From positions 1-58,598 of the forward strand of contig JAJCXK010000029.1 in the NCBI GenBank assembly GCA_029263475.1: a stretch of 58,598 bases of DNA, written 5' to 3'. Below the pieces are notes generated by a model. The model was given only the letters and a program-made list of their open reading frames with translations, ran no database searches and was not told the origin of the DNA. The stretch is from Candidatus Nitrosopumilus sp. GTDB lineage: Archaea; Thermoproteota; Nitrososphaeria; Nitrososphaerales; Nitrosopumilaceae. Each line of letters begins with the position of its first letter. Within the stretch, counting starts at the first letter, position 1. This document shows, piece after piece, positions 26,640 to 34,074 of this stretch. The position numbers and the translations under genes were made by a program.

Positions 26640-26952
26640 TCTTGCTTTTTTTGGATACAATGCCTCAAGTGGCCTCCATTTGATGTCGTTTTCACGATAG
26701 TTTGAGTTCAGAACCCATTTGATTCCTCAAAACATCTTGAGTATCGTATTAGCCGAAAGATCATTTGATCAGGCTTCATACATAGTTGAGCAATATGCTT
26801 TGAAGATCATTGGTAGGTCAGTCAATGAGTTCGTCATCACTGCTGATTGGTGCAAACGTATAGATCTATCTCAGACGGTATCCATATTCCTTCTTTGTCA
26901 CCCTTACAAGGTTTGATTCGTTAATTGTGATCTTATCTGTTAACTCTGACAT
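26640..26952 (-). pseudogene. degraded gene remnant
   Basis: From ATG 26952 a frame reads MSELTDKITINESNLVRVTK then stops. The same frame resumes as YTFAPISSDDELID between further stops, and another frame gives KWVLNSNYRENDIKWRPLEA near the end. The pieces look coding but are interrupted by several stops and at least one shift. Original function unknown. Confidence 0.4.
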
Positions 26953-27023
26953 CTATTCGATAGGAAGCTATTTGTTGGCTAAAAATAGAACGTTATTCAT
27001 AAATTGGTTTGCACGCCAACTAA

Positions 27024-27054
27024 CCTAGAGGGATGACATTGTTGTCCCTCTAGG
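27024..27054 (-). terminator. hairpin downstream of argS
   Basis: CCTAGAGGGA and TCCCTCTAGG form a perfect 10-bp stem with an 11-base loop, 4 bases beyond the argS stop. It could end the argS transcript or protect its 3' end. Confidence 0.65.
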
Positions 27055-27057
27055 ACA

Positions 27058-28944
27058 TTACATTCTATCAGGGGTTTTTACACCAAGAAGATCTAACGCT
27101 TTTTCCAGAGTCATCTTAAAGGAATTAACCAAGCACAGTCTAGAATGTTCCAAGTTCACGTCATCTAGACCTAAAACCTTTGATTTTTCATAAAAGGAAT
27201 TGAATGCCACCGCCAAATCATGGCAGTATCTCGCAATCACTTTTGGAGACAGGTTGTTAGCAGCATCACGTACTTGCAAATTGTAAAGTCCAATATTCTT
27301 AATCAGATTTAATTCAGTTGTCTCAATTAACAAAGAAAAGTCAATATCTATCGAAGGAATCATGTCAGACTTTTCCAAAATTCTAGAAGCTCTTGCGTAA
27401 GAATATTGGATGTAAGGGGCAGTGTCACCTTCCAGACTAAGAGATTTAGTCAAATCAAAGGTAATGATTTTGTCCAAATCCTGTTTTATCATTTCATATC
27501 TCAAGGTGCCAACGGAAACATGATGTGCAATATTTTGAATCTCATCTACAGTCATTTCTGGATGTCGCTTCAGAGTTTCCTGGATTGTCTTTTCTTTTAG
27601 CATTTCATATACAGAGTCTGCGCTAACATACAGTCCTTTTCGGCCAGACATTTGAGCTTGCTTTCCATCAGTATCCAAACCCAGAGTTTTCGCGGTTTCT
27701 GAGCTCAAGGTGACTGACTCATAGCCAAGATGAACATATGCATCAGGAATGGATTTGAATTTTCCCATCAGAGAAGTGATGATTTTTTGCAATCTTGCCT
27801 GTCTTGAATCAATCACGGTAACGACCTTGTCTCCGGTAAAATTCTTAGATACTGGACGTGCAGTATCCAAGGTGGTCTGCCATAAAGTCTTGGAAGGCGA
27901 TTGTGCCTTTTCGTATTTTTCATAGTTGAATGGATCCTCAAGCATCCCCAATTTCCAAGCAGCATACGGAATATCTTTGGCAATATACGTGGCAGTTCCG
28001 TTACTTCTTACGATCACCTTGTCTTCTTCTTTGCCATCACCGCGAATTACCCAGCATCCCGCATTCTTGCCTTCATTTTCAAATTCAAACAGACCCATTT
28101 CTTTGATATTTTCAAAGATCTTACTCCATAACCCTGAACGAATTATGTGAGATTCAAAGTTAAGACAATTATAGAATACATCCAGATTCCAACAGGTTTC
28201 AAGCTGCCCTGCCAAAACGCGTTTGGTGATTTTGTCAGCAAATCTTGCAGTTTCAGAAGTTCCATCTTCTAGTTCTTTCAGTACATTTTTTCGAACGTCG
28301 TCAAGACTGGGATCGGACTCATACTTTTCAGTAGTCTTGACATAGACGTCATCACCGCAATAATGATCAAATTTTTTTCCATCCGGAGGTTCCTGTCCAT
28401 ATCCCAAATGCTTGAATCCAACTATGATGTCGGCTACTTGAAGTCCAGAATCATCGATATAGTTTAACACGTTGACTTTGTAGTTTGCCTTTTTTAGGAT
28501 TCTAGATACTGAATCCCCAATAATGATATTTCTTATGTGGCCTATGTGAAGAGCTTTGTTAGGATTTACACTCGTATGCTCTACTACAATTGTGGAACCT
28601 TGTCCAAGATCAACATCACCAAACGTATCAAGATAAGATTCGGAAAGAATCAACTGAGAAAGTCTTTTCCAGTCTGCAAAGAAATTAAGATATCCAGAGG
28701 GATGTGCTTCAGATTTCAAGACAAGGGTGTTTGCACATCGAGAATATCGTTCAGACAGCATTTCAGCTATTTCTTGCGGACCCTTTTTGAGATGTTTTGC
28801 AAGTAAGAATGAAATGTTTGAGCTGGCATCACCGAATCCAGGTTTTGCAGGCTCTACAGAAAATGATTTGTCATGAATCGAAAGATCGTCAAGTATTTTT
28901 TTCAGATTGTTCTCTATTTCATCAAGAATAGCTTTGAACGTCAT
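27058..28944 (-). CDS. argS: arginyl-tRNA synthetase
   Basis: 628 residues, normal length. Class I synthetase attaching arginine to tRNA. The HIGH signature appears as NPNKALHIGHIRN, the KMSK-equivalent as QMSGRKG, and the C-terminal anticodon-binding domain has the usual YARASRIL block. The N-terminal additional domain (Add1) is present. Monocistronic, with a terminator-like hairpin after it. Confidence 0.97.
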   Translation of the reverse strand: MTFKAILDEIENNLKKILDDLSIHDKSFSVEPAKPGFGDASSNISFLLAKHLKKGPQEIAEMLSERYSRCANTLVLKSEAHPSGYLNFFADWKRLSQLILSESYLDTFGDVDLGQGSTIVVEHTSVNPNKALHIGHIRNIIIGDSVSRILKKANYKVNVLNYIDDSGLQVADIIVGFKHLGYGQEPPDGKKFDHYCGDDVYVKTTEKYESDPSLDDVRKNVLKELEDGTSETARFADKITKRVLAGQLETCWNLDVFYNCLNFESHIIRSGLWSKIFENIKEMGLFEFENEGKNAGCWVIRGDGKEEDKVIVRSNGTATYIAKDIPYAAWKLGMLEDPFNYEKYEKAQSPSKTLWQTTLDTARPVSKNFTGDKVVTVIDSRQARLQKIITSLMGKFKSIPDAYVHLGYESVTLSSETAKTLGLDTDGKQAQMSGRKGLYVSADSVYEMLKEKTIQETLKRHPEMTVDEIQNIAHHVSVGTLRYEMIKQDLDKIITFDLTKSLSLEGDTAPYIQYSYARASRILEKSDMIPSIDIDFSLLIETTELNLIKNIGLYNLQVRDAANNLSPKVIARYCHDLAVAFNSFYEKSKVLGLDDVNLEHSRLCLVNSFKMTLEKALDLLGVKTPDRM

Positions 28945-29022
28945 GCTATACCTCAGAAAAAATAGGCGCTAATTTATCTTAGAGGAATGATTTTAGGATC
29001 TAATTTCCAGTTTGAGAAATCT

Positions 29023-29090
29023 GTTGACACTGATCGAACCAAATTTGCACTAGTGGTTTGAAATTATCACAGTTGATAATGACAATTCTC
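29023..29090 (+). promoter_or_regulatory. conserved leader of the zinc-ribbon family (copy 3)
   Basis: TTGACACTGATCGAACCAAA starts 67 bases before the ATG. ATTATCA and TGATAAT form a 7-bp inverted repeat about 10 bases before the start codon. Confidence 0.7.
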
Positions 29091-29207
29091 ATGAAAGTCT
29101 CATGTTCAAAATACCATGATTCAAGAGTTTTCATAAGGATAGACGAGGAATCAGGGCTTTCATAATGCGAAAAATGCAGAAGGATAATCAGCCCAATACC
29201 TCAATGA
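29091..29207 (+). pseudogene. zinc-ribbon microprotein inactivated by a stop codon
   Basis: Begins MKVSCSKYHDSRVFIRIDEE, colinear with the intact 48691 gene, but the second cysteine of the first knuckle is Tyr and a TAA at 29163 replaces the Val before the second knuckle. The second knuckle (CEKC) still follows in frame. A recently inactivated copy. Confidence 0.7.
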
Positions 29208-29346
29208 CGTAATCGTGAAGACATGTCATGTTATCGCCGTATTGCAGATTCCAGTTTCTCCAGAATTCCAGTATATTTTCTACATCTTCAGCATGATGAG
29301 TATGATCAATGTCACACTTTTTGCAGGTCAGACGGTATTGAACCAT
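29188..29346 (-). CDS. 52-aa CxxC protein
   Basis: Reads MVQYRLTCKKCDIDHTHHAE, then a helical VENILEFWRNWN and TCLHDYVIE. Cysteines at CKKC and TCLH with several histidines suggest a zinc site. Its end overlaps the decayed zinc-ribbon copy on the other strand. Confidence 0.6.
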   Translation of the reverse strand: MVQYRLTCKKCDIDHTHHAEDVENILEFWRNWNLQYGDNMTCLHDYVIEVLG

Positions 29347-29407
29347 GAAATAAATGAAAAACAATATCTAATGAACATGCCTATGCATTTGTTCAGCGAA
29401 TTGGATT

Positions 29408-29473
29408 TTAGTGCTTTGGCATGACCTTGTCGTATATTTCCGACCTTCTGTCGGTTTTCATAGTCTCATCCAT
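29408..29473 (-). CDS. possible 21-aa microprotein
   Basis: Reads MDETMKTDRRSEIYDKVMPK and ends one His later. Hydrophilic and coding-like, but too short for certainty. It lies 4 bases after the end of the 29478-29576 frame. Confidence 0.3.
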   Translation of the reverse strand: MDETMKTDRRSEIYDKVMPKH

Positions 29474-29477
29474 TTTG

Positions 29478-29576
29478 TTATCCTTTGGGAGTACCTTCTA
29501 GATAATTGTCCCATTCCCTTCCTTTCTTCTTAACTTGTGGTGGAGAGAAATAATAGAAGAATTTATCAATGATCAA
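29478..29576 (-). CDS. possible 32-aa microprotein
   Basis: TTG-started frame reading MIIDKFFYYFSPPQVKKKGR and ending EGTPKG. The start lies inside the conserved promoter-like motif shared with 30035 and 31159, so the first residues are constrained by that motif and the true start may differ. Confidence 0.35.
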   Translation of the reverse strand: MIIDKFFYYFSPPQVKKKGREWDNYLEGTPKG

Positions 29577-29642
29577 TCTTCAAATTAGTCACAAGTTTAT
29601 CTTTTCACATACTTTAACTATACAAAATTTTAGAATAAAATT

Positions 29643-30026
29643 ATGACAACTGATGACGAGTATTTGATGTCCAAAGTGGCAAATGCAAACGACAAGATCA
29701 GATTTGCTTCTGTGTGTGACAGCAAAGGTAACATCATTTCCAGTCAGCACAGGCATTCAGAAGAGAACCTGTTGACATTGGAAGAAACTCACAAGTCACT
29801 TCGACATTCTTTGGAAAGATGGGATGAGCGAGACAGACTAGAAGAAAAGATAGGACGTGGACGTTACGTGGTAGCATCATATCAAAAGATAAAACGGGTC
29901 ACGATACCTTTGAAAAGTGGAAATTTACTATTTTTTAGCATAGAAGGTGAATCGGATAACTTCATCAATGACATAATGAAATTGGTTGAAGAGCTAATGG
30001 TAATCAGTGAATTACGATTGAAATGA
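29643..30026 (+). CDS. small sensor-like protein, DUF6659-type (roadblock-like)
   Basis: 127 residues. The order of strands and helices (IRFASVCDSKGNIISSQHR, then a helix, then GRYVVASYQKIKRVTIPL) resembles roadblock/LC7-like or DUF6659 proteins, which are numerous in this archaeal group. Soluble with no catalytic motif. Perhaps a regulatory dimer; family name given from memory. Confidence 0.6.
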   Translation: MTTDDEYLMSKVANANDKIRFASVCDSKGNIISSQHRHSEENLLTLEETHKSLRHSLERWDERDRLEEKIGRGRYVVASYQKIKRVTIPLKSGNLLFFSIEGESDNFINDIMKLVEELMVISELRLK

Positions 30027-30034
30027 TAATAGAG

Positions 30035-30068
30035 TTTATCAATGATCAATCTTCAAATTTAGATACTC
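30035..30068 (+). promoter_or_regulatory. duplicated promoter module of secreted genes
   Basis: TTTATCAATGATCAATCTTC and the following AAATTTAGATACTC end exactly at the ATG. TTTATC lies about 30 bases before the start, where a TATA box would sit for a leaderless transcript. Near-identical modules occur at 31159-31192 and, less exactly, at 29562 and 31677. Confidence 0.6.
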
Positions 30069-30329
30069 ATGAATCTGCTATTTGCGTCAATTCTTTCCAT
30101 AATTCTGATTGTCGGCATGGGATCTGCTTATGCCGAGGAAGTCGTATATTTTGACATGAACAAGAATCCTGAAGTCGTTAAGAAAAGAGTTTCAGATTCA
30201 TTTTGGGAAAATCCCATGAACACACCGCCATTACTTGCACTGTTTGCAATCATTCCAACAATAGTACTCATTGCATGGAAACGCAAATGGCACGTTCATG
30301 AAAAGAAATCAGGCATGGAGTTTGAATGA
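30069..30329 (+). CDS. small surface protein with signal peptide and C-terminal anchor
   Basis: 86 residues. Signal peptide about residues 1-22 (cleavage near SAYAEE), a short acidic external part, and a C-terminal helix (LLALFAIIPTIVLIAWKRK) with a basic cytoplasmic tail. This resembles PEFG-type anchored surface proteins of the group but lacks a clear PEFG motif. Its stop overlaps the next ATG. Confidence 0.65.
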   Translation: MNLLFASILSIILIVGMGSAYAEEVVYFDMNKNPEVVKKRVSDSFWENPMNTPPLLALFAIIPTIVLIAWKRKWHVHEKKSGMEFE

Positions 30330-30472
30330 TGAGACCTGTCGCTTCCATTGCCATTCTATCAGTTGTTGTGGTAGGTAGCATAGGTGTTGTTGAGACTTAT
30401 GACGGGAAAATCAAGATAACAGACGTAAAACTTAACGATTTGGTAATTGGTGACAAATTCAGTGTTGAATGA
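30326..30472 (+). CDS. short secreted protein, possibly truncated
   Basis: 48 residues with a hydrophobic N-terminus (VASIAILSVVVVGSIGVV) and a short polar remainder (GKIKITDVKLNDLVIGDKF). Starts by ATGA overlap with the previous gene. The beta-strand-like tail looks like the beginning of a longer domain, so a truncation is possible. Confidence 0.5.
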   Translation: MMRPVASIAILSVVVVGSIGVVETYDGKIKITDVKLNDLVIGDKFSVE

Positions 30473-30488
30473 GTCATAGCAGAATGGA

Positions 30489-30974
30489 ATGAACAGTTTA
30501 CTAGTTAGAAAAGGGCGCCACATTCTTTTTGTCATTGTAGGCATTATCGCAATCTTACAATGGCACTTTTACAACATCGGTTCAAGTATTCTAATTGATG
30601 GAATTACGATTAGCTCATTGACGGTTACGGCAGTTACGATGTTGTCAAGCACCGGGACATGGTTGATGATATCATGGGCACATTCAGAAAGCAACAGTAG
30701 AATAAAAATTTCAAATATTTTAAATTTATCTGCCGGTGCATTGGCAGGATTGACATTAATCCCATCACTTGTAGGCTGGATAGGCCCCATGGCAGGGATA
30801 GTTTTGGGAATATTTGCAGGAATATCATGTTATGTTGTATTCTTTATAAAAAACAAAAAAAGCACGGAGAACACAAAGACATCTCATTTTGTAATTCGTG
30901 GAGGGATTTGGTATGTATTGGCAGTCATACCTTTGAATTTTTGGTTTGTGTATTCATTTATCCCATTGAAGTAG
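30489..30974 (+). CDS. four-to-five-helix membrane protein with Amt-like segment
   Basis: 161 residues, almost all membrane helices. GALAGLTLIPSLVGWIGPMA followed by GIVLGIFAGISCYVVFFIK recalls the glycine-rich helices in the middle of ammonium transporters, but the protein is far shorter than Amt (about 400) and no pore histidines are seen. May be a truncated transporter or an unrelated small membrane protein. Confidence 0.5.
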   Translation: MNSLLVRKGRHILFVIVGIIAILQWHFYNIGSSILIDGITISSLTVTAVTMLSSTGTWLMISWAHSESNSRIKISNILNLSAGALAGLTLIPSLVGWIGPMAGIVLGIFAGISCYVVFFIKNKKSTENTKTSHFVIRGGIWYVLAVIPLNFWFVYSFIPLK

Positions 30975-31014
30975 ATTACAGATCTTGGCATCATACTTCT
31001 CCAGTTTGATTATC

Positions 31015-31173
31015 TCAACGCACCTGTCCACTAATGATTAACTTATGCCCCCAGATTTGGATTGCCTTGCAGCCTTGAGATTTCAGGGATTCGTTGATTA
31101 GTTTGTCTCCCATCGATGCTTTGAGATAGATAGGAAACCATCTTGATTTGTAGCACGATTTATCTATGATCAA
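31015..31173 (-). CDS. possible 52-aa protein
   Basis: TTG-started frame with a credible middle (YKSRWFPIYLKASMGDKLIN) and end (CKAIQIWGHKLIISGQVR). The start falls in the promoter module of the opposite gene, so the true N-terminus is unsure. Confidence 0.35.
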   Translation of the reverse strand: MIIDKSCYKSRWFPIYLKASMGDKLINESLKSQGCKAIQIWGHKLIISGQVR

Positions 31174-31192
31174 TCTTCAAATTTAGATACTC
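31159..31192 (+). promoter_or_regulatory. duplicated promoter module of secreted genes (second copy)
   Basis: Differs from the 30035 module by about one base over 34 and has identical spacing to the ATG. Confidence 0.6.
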
Positions 31193-31675
31193 ATGAAGAT
31201 GCTATTTACGTCAATTCTTTCCATAATTCTTGTTGCTACCATAGGATCAAATTTTGCTCATGCTGACAAGTTTGCAATCATTACAGTCGGTCCGCATCTG
31301 GCAGAATGTATGGGAGTGGCTACGTAGCAATGCATGATGACAAAAGAGAGTGATGATGGACCATGGAGATTATTTTATGAGCAGATTGACGGATTTGAAT
31401 ACGAGTCAGGAAATTCGTATATGTTGAAAACTTTCATGACAGCCATTGAACATCCTCCAGCGGATACCTCGTCTTTCCGTCATTCTTTAATTGAAATAAT
31501 CTACAAGCATCCTGATGCATGGGCACCTTTGCAGCAAACAAATTTGAGAATTACACCAGACAATGTAATATGCAAAGAAGGATTGGAATTGATTTTCAAA
31601 GTAGATGATTCACCAGCTTGTGTCACCGCCGACACTGCAGATAAATTGCGTGGACGCGGATGGGCAGTAGCATAA
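31193..31675 (+). pseudogene. secreted DUF4377-like protein interrupted by an in-frame TAG
   Basis: ATG 31193 opens a signal peptide nearly identical to that at 30069 (MKMLFTSILSII, cleavage near AHADK) followed by GPHLAECMGVAT. A TAG at 31325 follows, then the same frame continues as QCMMTKESDDGPWRLFYEQI, then EHPPADTSS, the pattern of DUF4377 domains, and ends with a CKEGLELIF-CVTADTA unit. One codon change therefore splits an otherwise intact 160-residue surface protein. Either a recent pseudogene, a base-call error, or read-through; the downstream piece alone has ATG 31334. Confidence 0.7.
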
Positions 31676-31765
31676 TTTAATCAGGATCAATCTTCATTTC
31701 AGTCATGAAACTGCTATTTGCTTCTGTTCTTTCAATTATTCGGGTTACAGGTACAACTAAAGTCT

Positions 31766-31993
31766 ATGCGAATTGGGGAAAATGAATATCTATCACATAT
31801 TTGTAAATTGTTCATGAGATATGCAACCACGGTAAAAGGAAGATATGATTCTGAACTTGACAAGAATTTGGAAAATAAACTCCAAGAGTTGCAGTCTGCA
31901 GGAAATGAAATCATCAACGTTTCAGTAGGTGGACGTGCAGATGATTCCACTCACGTGTGGTTGGCAATTGTTCTGTATGAGAAAAAGTCATGA
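31766..31993 (+). CDS. hypothetical protein, possibly separated from its signal peptide by a frameshift
   Basis: 75 residues starting MRIGENEYLSHICKLFMRYA, followed by a helical and then an NVSVGGRADDSTHVWLAIVLY strand region. Just upstream, ATG 31705 opens a signal peptide like those at 30069 and 31193 (MKLLFASVLSII) which ends at 31785 in another frame. Either the gene has lost its export signal by an indel or two frames merely overlap. Confidence 0.5.
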   Translation: MRIGENEYLSHICKLFMRYATTVKGRYDSELDKNLENKLQELQSAGNEIINVSVGGRADDSTHVWLAIVLYEKKS

Positions 31994-32137
31994 AATCTTT
32001 TCTTGTTTTGATAATTTCAAACTTCTAACGAGACACTTTATTTTTCAACAATAAGAGTAATTTAACCAATAACTAGTTGTTTTCATGAGATCCCAACAAA
32101 ACACACTGAACAGATCTTTTTAGATCCAATCGATCAA

Positions 32138-32290
32138 TTAATTTTTCAGTATTCTAATCACAGTTGGAAAAGATGTTATTTTTCCATATTTTTCACCATC
32201 CAATCCAGAAATATCTACGCCAAATTCTGTTTCAGTCATTTTGTCCAATCTTCGTAATTTTATGATATGGTTTAACCACTTGGCTTTCAA
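32138..32290 (-). CDS. possible 50-aa protein
   Basis: TTG-started frame (MKAKWLNHIIKLRRLDKM) or ATG-started shorter form (MTETEFGVDISGLDGEKYGK), ending SFPTVIRILKN. Coding-like and on the strand of the second micro-operon copy. No family recognised. Confidence 0.4.
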   Translation of the reverse strand: MKAKWLNHIIKLRRLDKMTETEFGVDISGLDGEKYGKITSFPTVIRILKN

Positions 32291-32411
32291 AATTTTTTTA
32301 AATCAAAAAACATAATTCATTGTTTAACCTAACAGGATATGCTTTTTCAGGTTCATCAGATTTGGACTATGGCAAATGGATTCATGGTTTTCTGCCCAAC
32401 CCGCAGGATTT

Positions 32412-32558
32412 TCATCTAGATTGTAATTGATTACAGAGATTTATCCGTGTACCCTTTAGTAACATGTTGGACTTTTCACATGACAGTTCCTCATTCACTG
32501 CAGCCTCTGCAAAGTTGTAACACCGTAAGATTGGCTTGATTATTTCTAATTCTGACAC
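32412..32558 (-). pseudogene. truncated paralogue of the 22472-23437 gene
   Basis: GTG start followed by SELEIIKPILRCYNF and EELSCEKSNMLLKG, matching the first 46 residues of the 321-residue gene, then a stop. The upstream 30 bases also match. It is the last element of the decayed second micro-operon. Confidence 0.75.
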
Positions 32559-32819
32559 TACAGAATTAATTCTTGACACTTAAGATAAGTGGAAAAATAA
32601 TGAGATCACCATTCAATTTTGACATGTTAGCAAATAATAATTTTCATTTCAGTTGATGGTTTTCTATCTTTCATTTGAAACAACACATTGATCCTGTAAG
32701 TATCATAGTTCTTTTTTCAAATGGATTCATAGTTTGCACATCATGTTAATCATGACATATCCACAATCAGGATAACGGTTTGTGTTTTTTTCACTCAAGG
32801 ATTTCTATCGATTTTGATC

Positions 32820-32921
32820 TCATCCCTTTGCAGCATTGTTCCATTTCTTTGTGTAGAATACGATGTTGACAAGCAGGATGCCAACGATGGCGACAAGTAT
32901 TGACAGTTCCATACTCGGCAT
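32820..32921 (-). CDS. 33-aa single-helix membrane microprotein (paralogue of 23662-23763)
   Basis: Same length and layout as the 23662 gene: acidic/hydrophobic start (MPSMELSILVAIV), then GILLVNIVFYTKKWNN. Conservation of such a short protein in both operon copies argues for function. The following ATG frame is only ten codons, where the first copy has a zinc ribbon. Confidence 0.65.
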   Translation of the reverse strand: MPSMELSILVAIVGILLVNIVFYTKKWNNAAKG

Positions 32922-32947
32922 CAAATACTTTTTGTCTTGATGGTCGT

Positions 32948-33058
32948 CTAGTCAGAGACATGAACCATACTGCTGTTGCAATGTGGACAATGCATGGTAT
33001 TGCTAGGATCCTGTGTCGTCATAGGCATGTCACAATTCTCGCAGTTCCATCTAGGCAT
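32948..33058 (-). CDS. 36-aa zinc-ribbon microprotein
   Basis: Reads MPRWNCENCDMPMTTQDPSN, then HCPHCNSSMVHVSD. Two CxxC pairs, 17 residues apart. No counterpart at the same place in the first operon copy. Probably a structural zinc ribbon. Confidence 0.65.
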   Translation of the reverse strand: MPRWNCENCDMPMTTQDPSNTMHCPHCNSSMVHVSD

Positions 33059-33085
33059 GAAATTTGACTAAGAATCCCCAGATAT

Positions 33086-33247
33086 CTATGTTCCATCTTG
33101 GTTGTCATTTACACACCCAAATTCCCCAAACTTTGCCTCACAATCTTGACAGGTGTATTCTCCACAAACCCATCGATATATGTTGGGAGACAGACATTTA
33201 GGACACACCACCATAGCATCCATTTTACAACGGGATTCAATTGTCAT
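33086..33247 (-). CDS. 53-aa zinc-ribbon microprotein
   Basis: Reads MTIESRCKMDAMVVCPKC, then YRWVCGEYTCQDCEAKFGE. Two main CxxC pairs plus further cysteines. Its ATG overlaps the stop of the membrane gene upstream by 4 bases, exactly as the MTIES gene at 23864 does. Confidence 0.65.
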   Translation of the reverse strand: MTIESRCKMDAMVVCPKCLSPNIYRWVCGEYTCQDCEAKFGEFGCVNDNQDGT

Positions 33248-33456
33248 GTATCCACATCACCCAAATCAGAATCAATGTTTGAATCATCAGTCAAAGATGA
33301 ATTCTCAGTCATCCCCCTGTTTAGATTATCCAATTGTTCCATAGTTGTCACATAATCATACGCCATGTATGCAATACCCAATGAAACAACAATTATGACT
33401 GCAATTATGACGATCTTTTCATATTTGGAACTCTGAGATTTTTGTGATTTATTCAT
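33244..33456 (-). CDS. 70-aa membrane-anchored protein
   Basis: Basic start (MNKSQKSQSSKYEK), one helix (IVIIAVIIVVSLGIAYMAY), then an acidic polar external tail. Equivalent in position to 24034-24453 in the first operon copy but with a much shorter external part. Confidence 0.65.
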   Translation of the reverse strand: MNKSQKSQSSKYEKIVIIAVIIVVSLGIAYMAYDYVTTMEQLDNLNRGMTENSSLTDDSNIDSDLGDVDT

Positions 33457-33504
33457 TTAGCGTTCTTCCCCATTTACAATCATTGTGGTTTGTCATCATC
33501 AAGA

Positions 33505-33798
33505 CTATGTCCGAATAACTTCATACAGTGCAGGATAGTGAGGAAATCTTTCCACCATGTCTTTTGTCAGTTTTTTGAATTCCTTGCTACTCACGGCATT
33601 TAGAAAATCCTCAGAAGTTTTCCATTCTGCAATATTTACCAAGCGAAACTCTGAATCAGGAATTATGGTTTTGTGAAGTTTTGTGGAGATAAATCCAGGC
33701 TGTTTTCGAAGATAATCTGCGCCAAATTCCCAACCCTTTATCGCTTCTTCTTCTTTTTTCTTTGGAACTCTGAAGGGATTGATTAGAATTACTGTCAT
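33505..33798 (-). CDS. antibiotic-biosynthesis-monooxygenase (ABM) domain protein
   Basis: 97 residues with the ABM ferredoxin-like fold: FRVPKKKEEEAIKGWEFGAD, then QPGFISTKLH and RLVNIAEWKTSEDFL. Family members degrade heme or oxidise small aromatic compounds, but many have no known substrate. It is 8 bases downstream of a small membrane gene and upstream of the second micro-operon. Confidence 0.85.
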   Translation of the reverse strand: MTVILINPFRVPKKKEEEAIKGWEFGADYLRKQPGFISTKLHKTIIPDSEFRLVNIAEWKTSEDFLNAVSSKEFKKLTKDMVERFPHYPALYEVIRT

Positions 33799-33806
33799 CT
33801 TACCCG

Positions 33807-33968
33807 TTACATCTTGAATGAATTCAGAGTATTATTACTTTCAGATTCAATTGTCGCATTAGTCATACAGGACATTCCTAGACATTTTTTATTCCATTGA
33901 ATGGACCGTTTGCGAACATAGTATGCAGGAACAATAAACCATGCTGCCAATTCCACTAGCAGGGCCAA
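33807..33968 (-). CDS. 53-aa single-helix membrane protein
   Basis: TTG-started frame reading MALLVELAAWFIVPAYYVRK, then a basic and cysteine-containing part (NKKCLGMSC) and a polar tail. The frame stays open 5 codons upstream with hydrophobic residues, so an unusual start is possible. It ends 8 bases before the ABM gene; probably one transcript. Confidence 0.5.
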   Translation of the reverse strand: MALLVELAAWFIVPAYYVRKRSIQWNKKCLGMSCMTNATIESESNNTLNSFKM

Positions 33969-34074
33969 TTTTATCGAGAAATCTATTCTTCTATTGATGA
34001 CAATTCAATCATCACATGGTATCAATTTCTTATTTTAGAAATGTCATCAGACCCTTTTTAGGAACAAAAAATGA

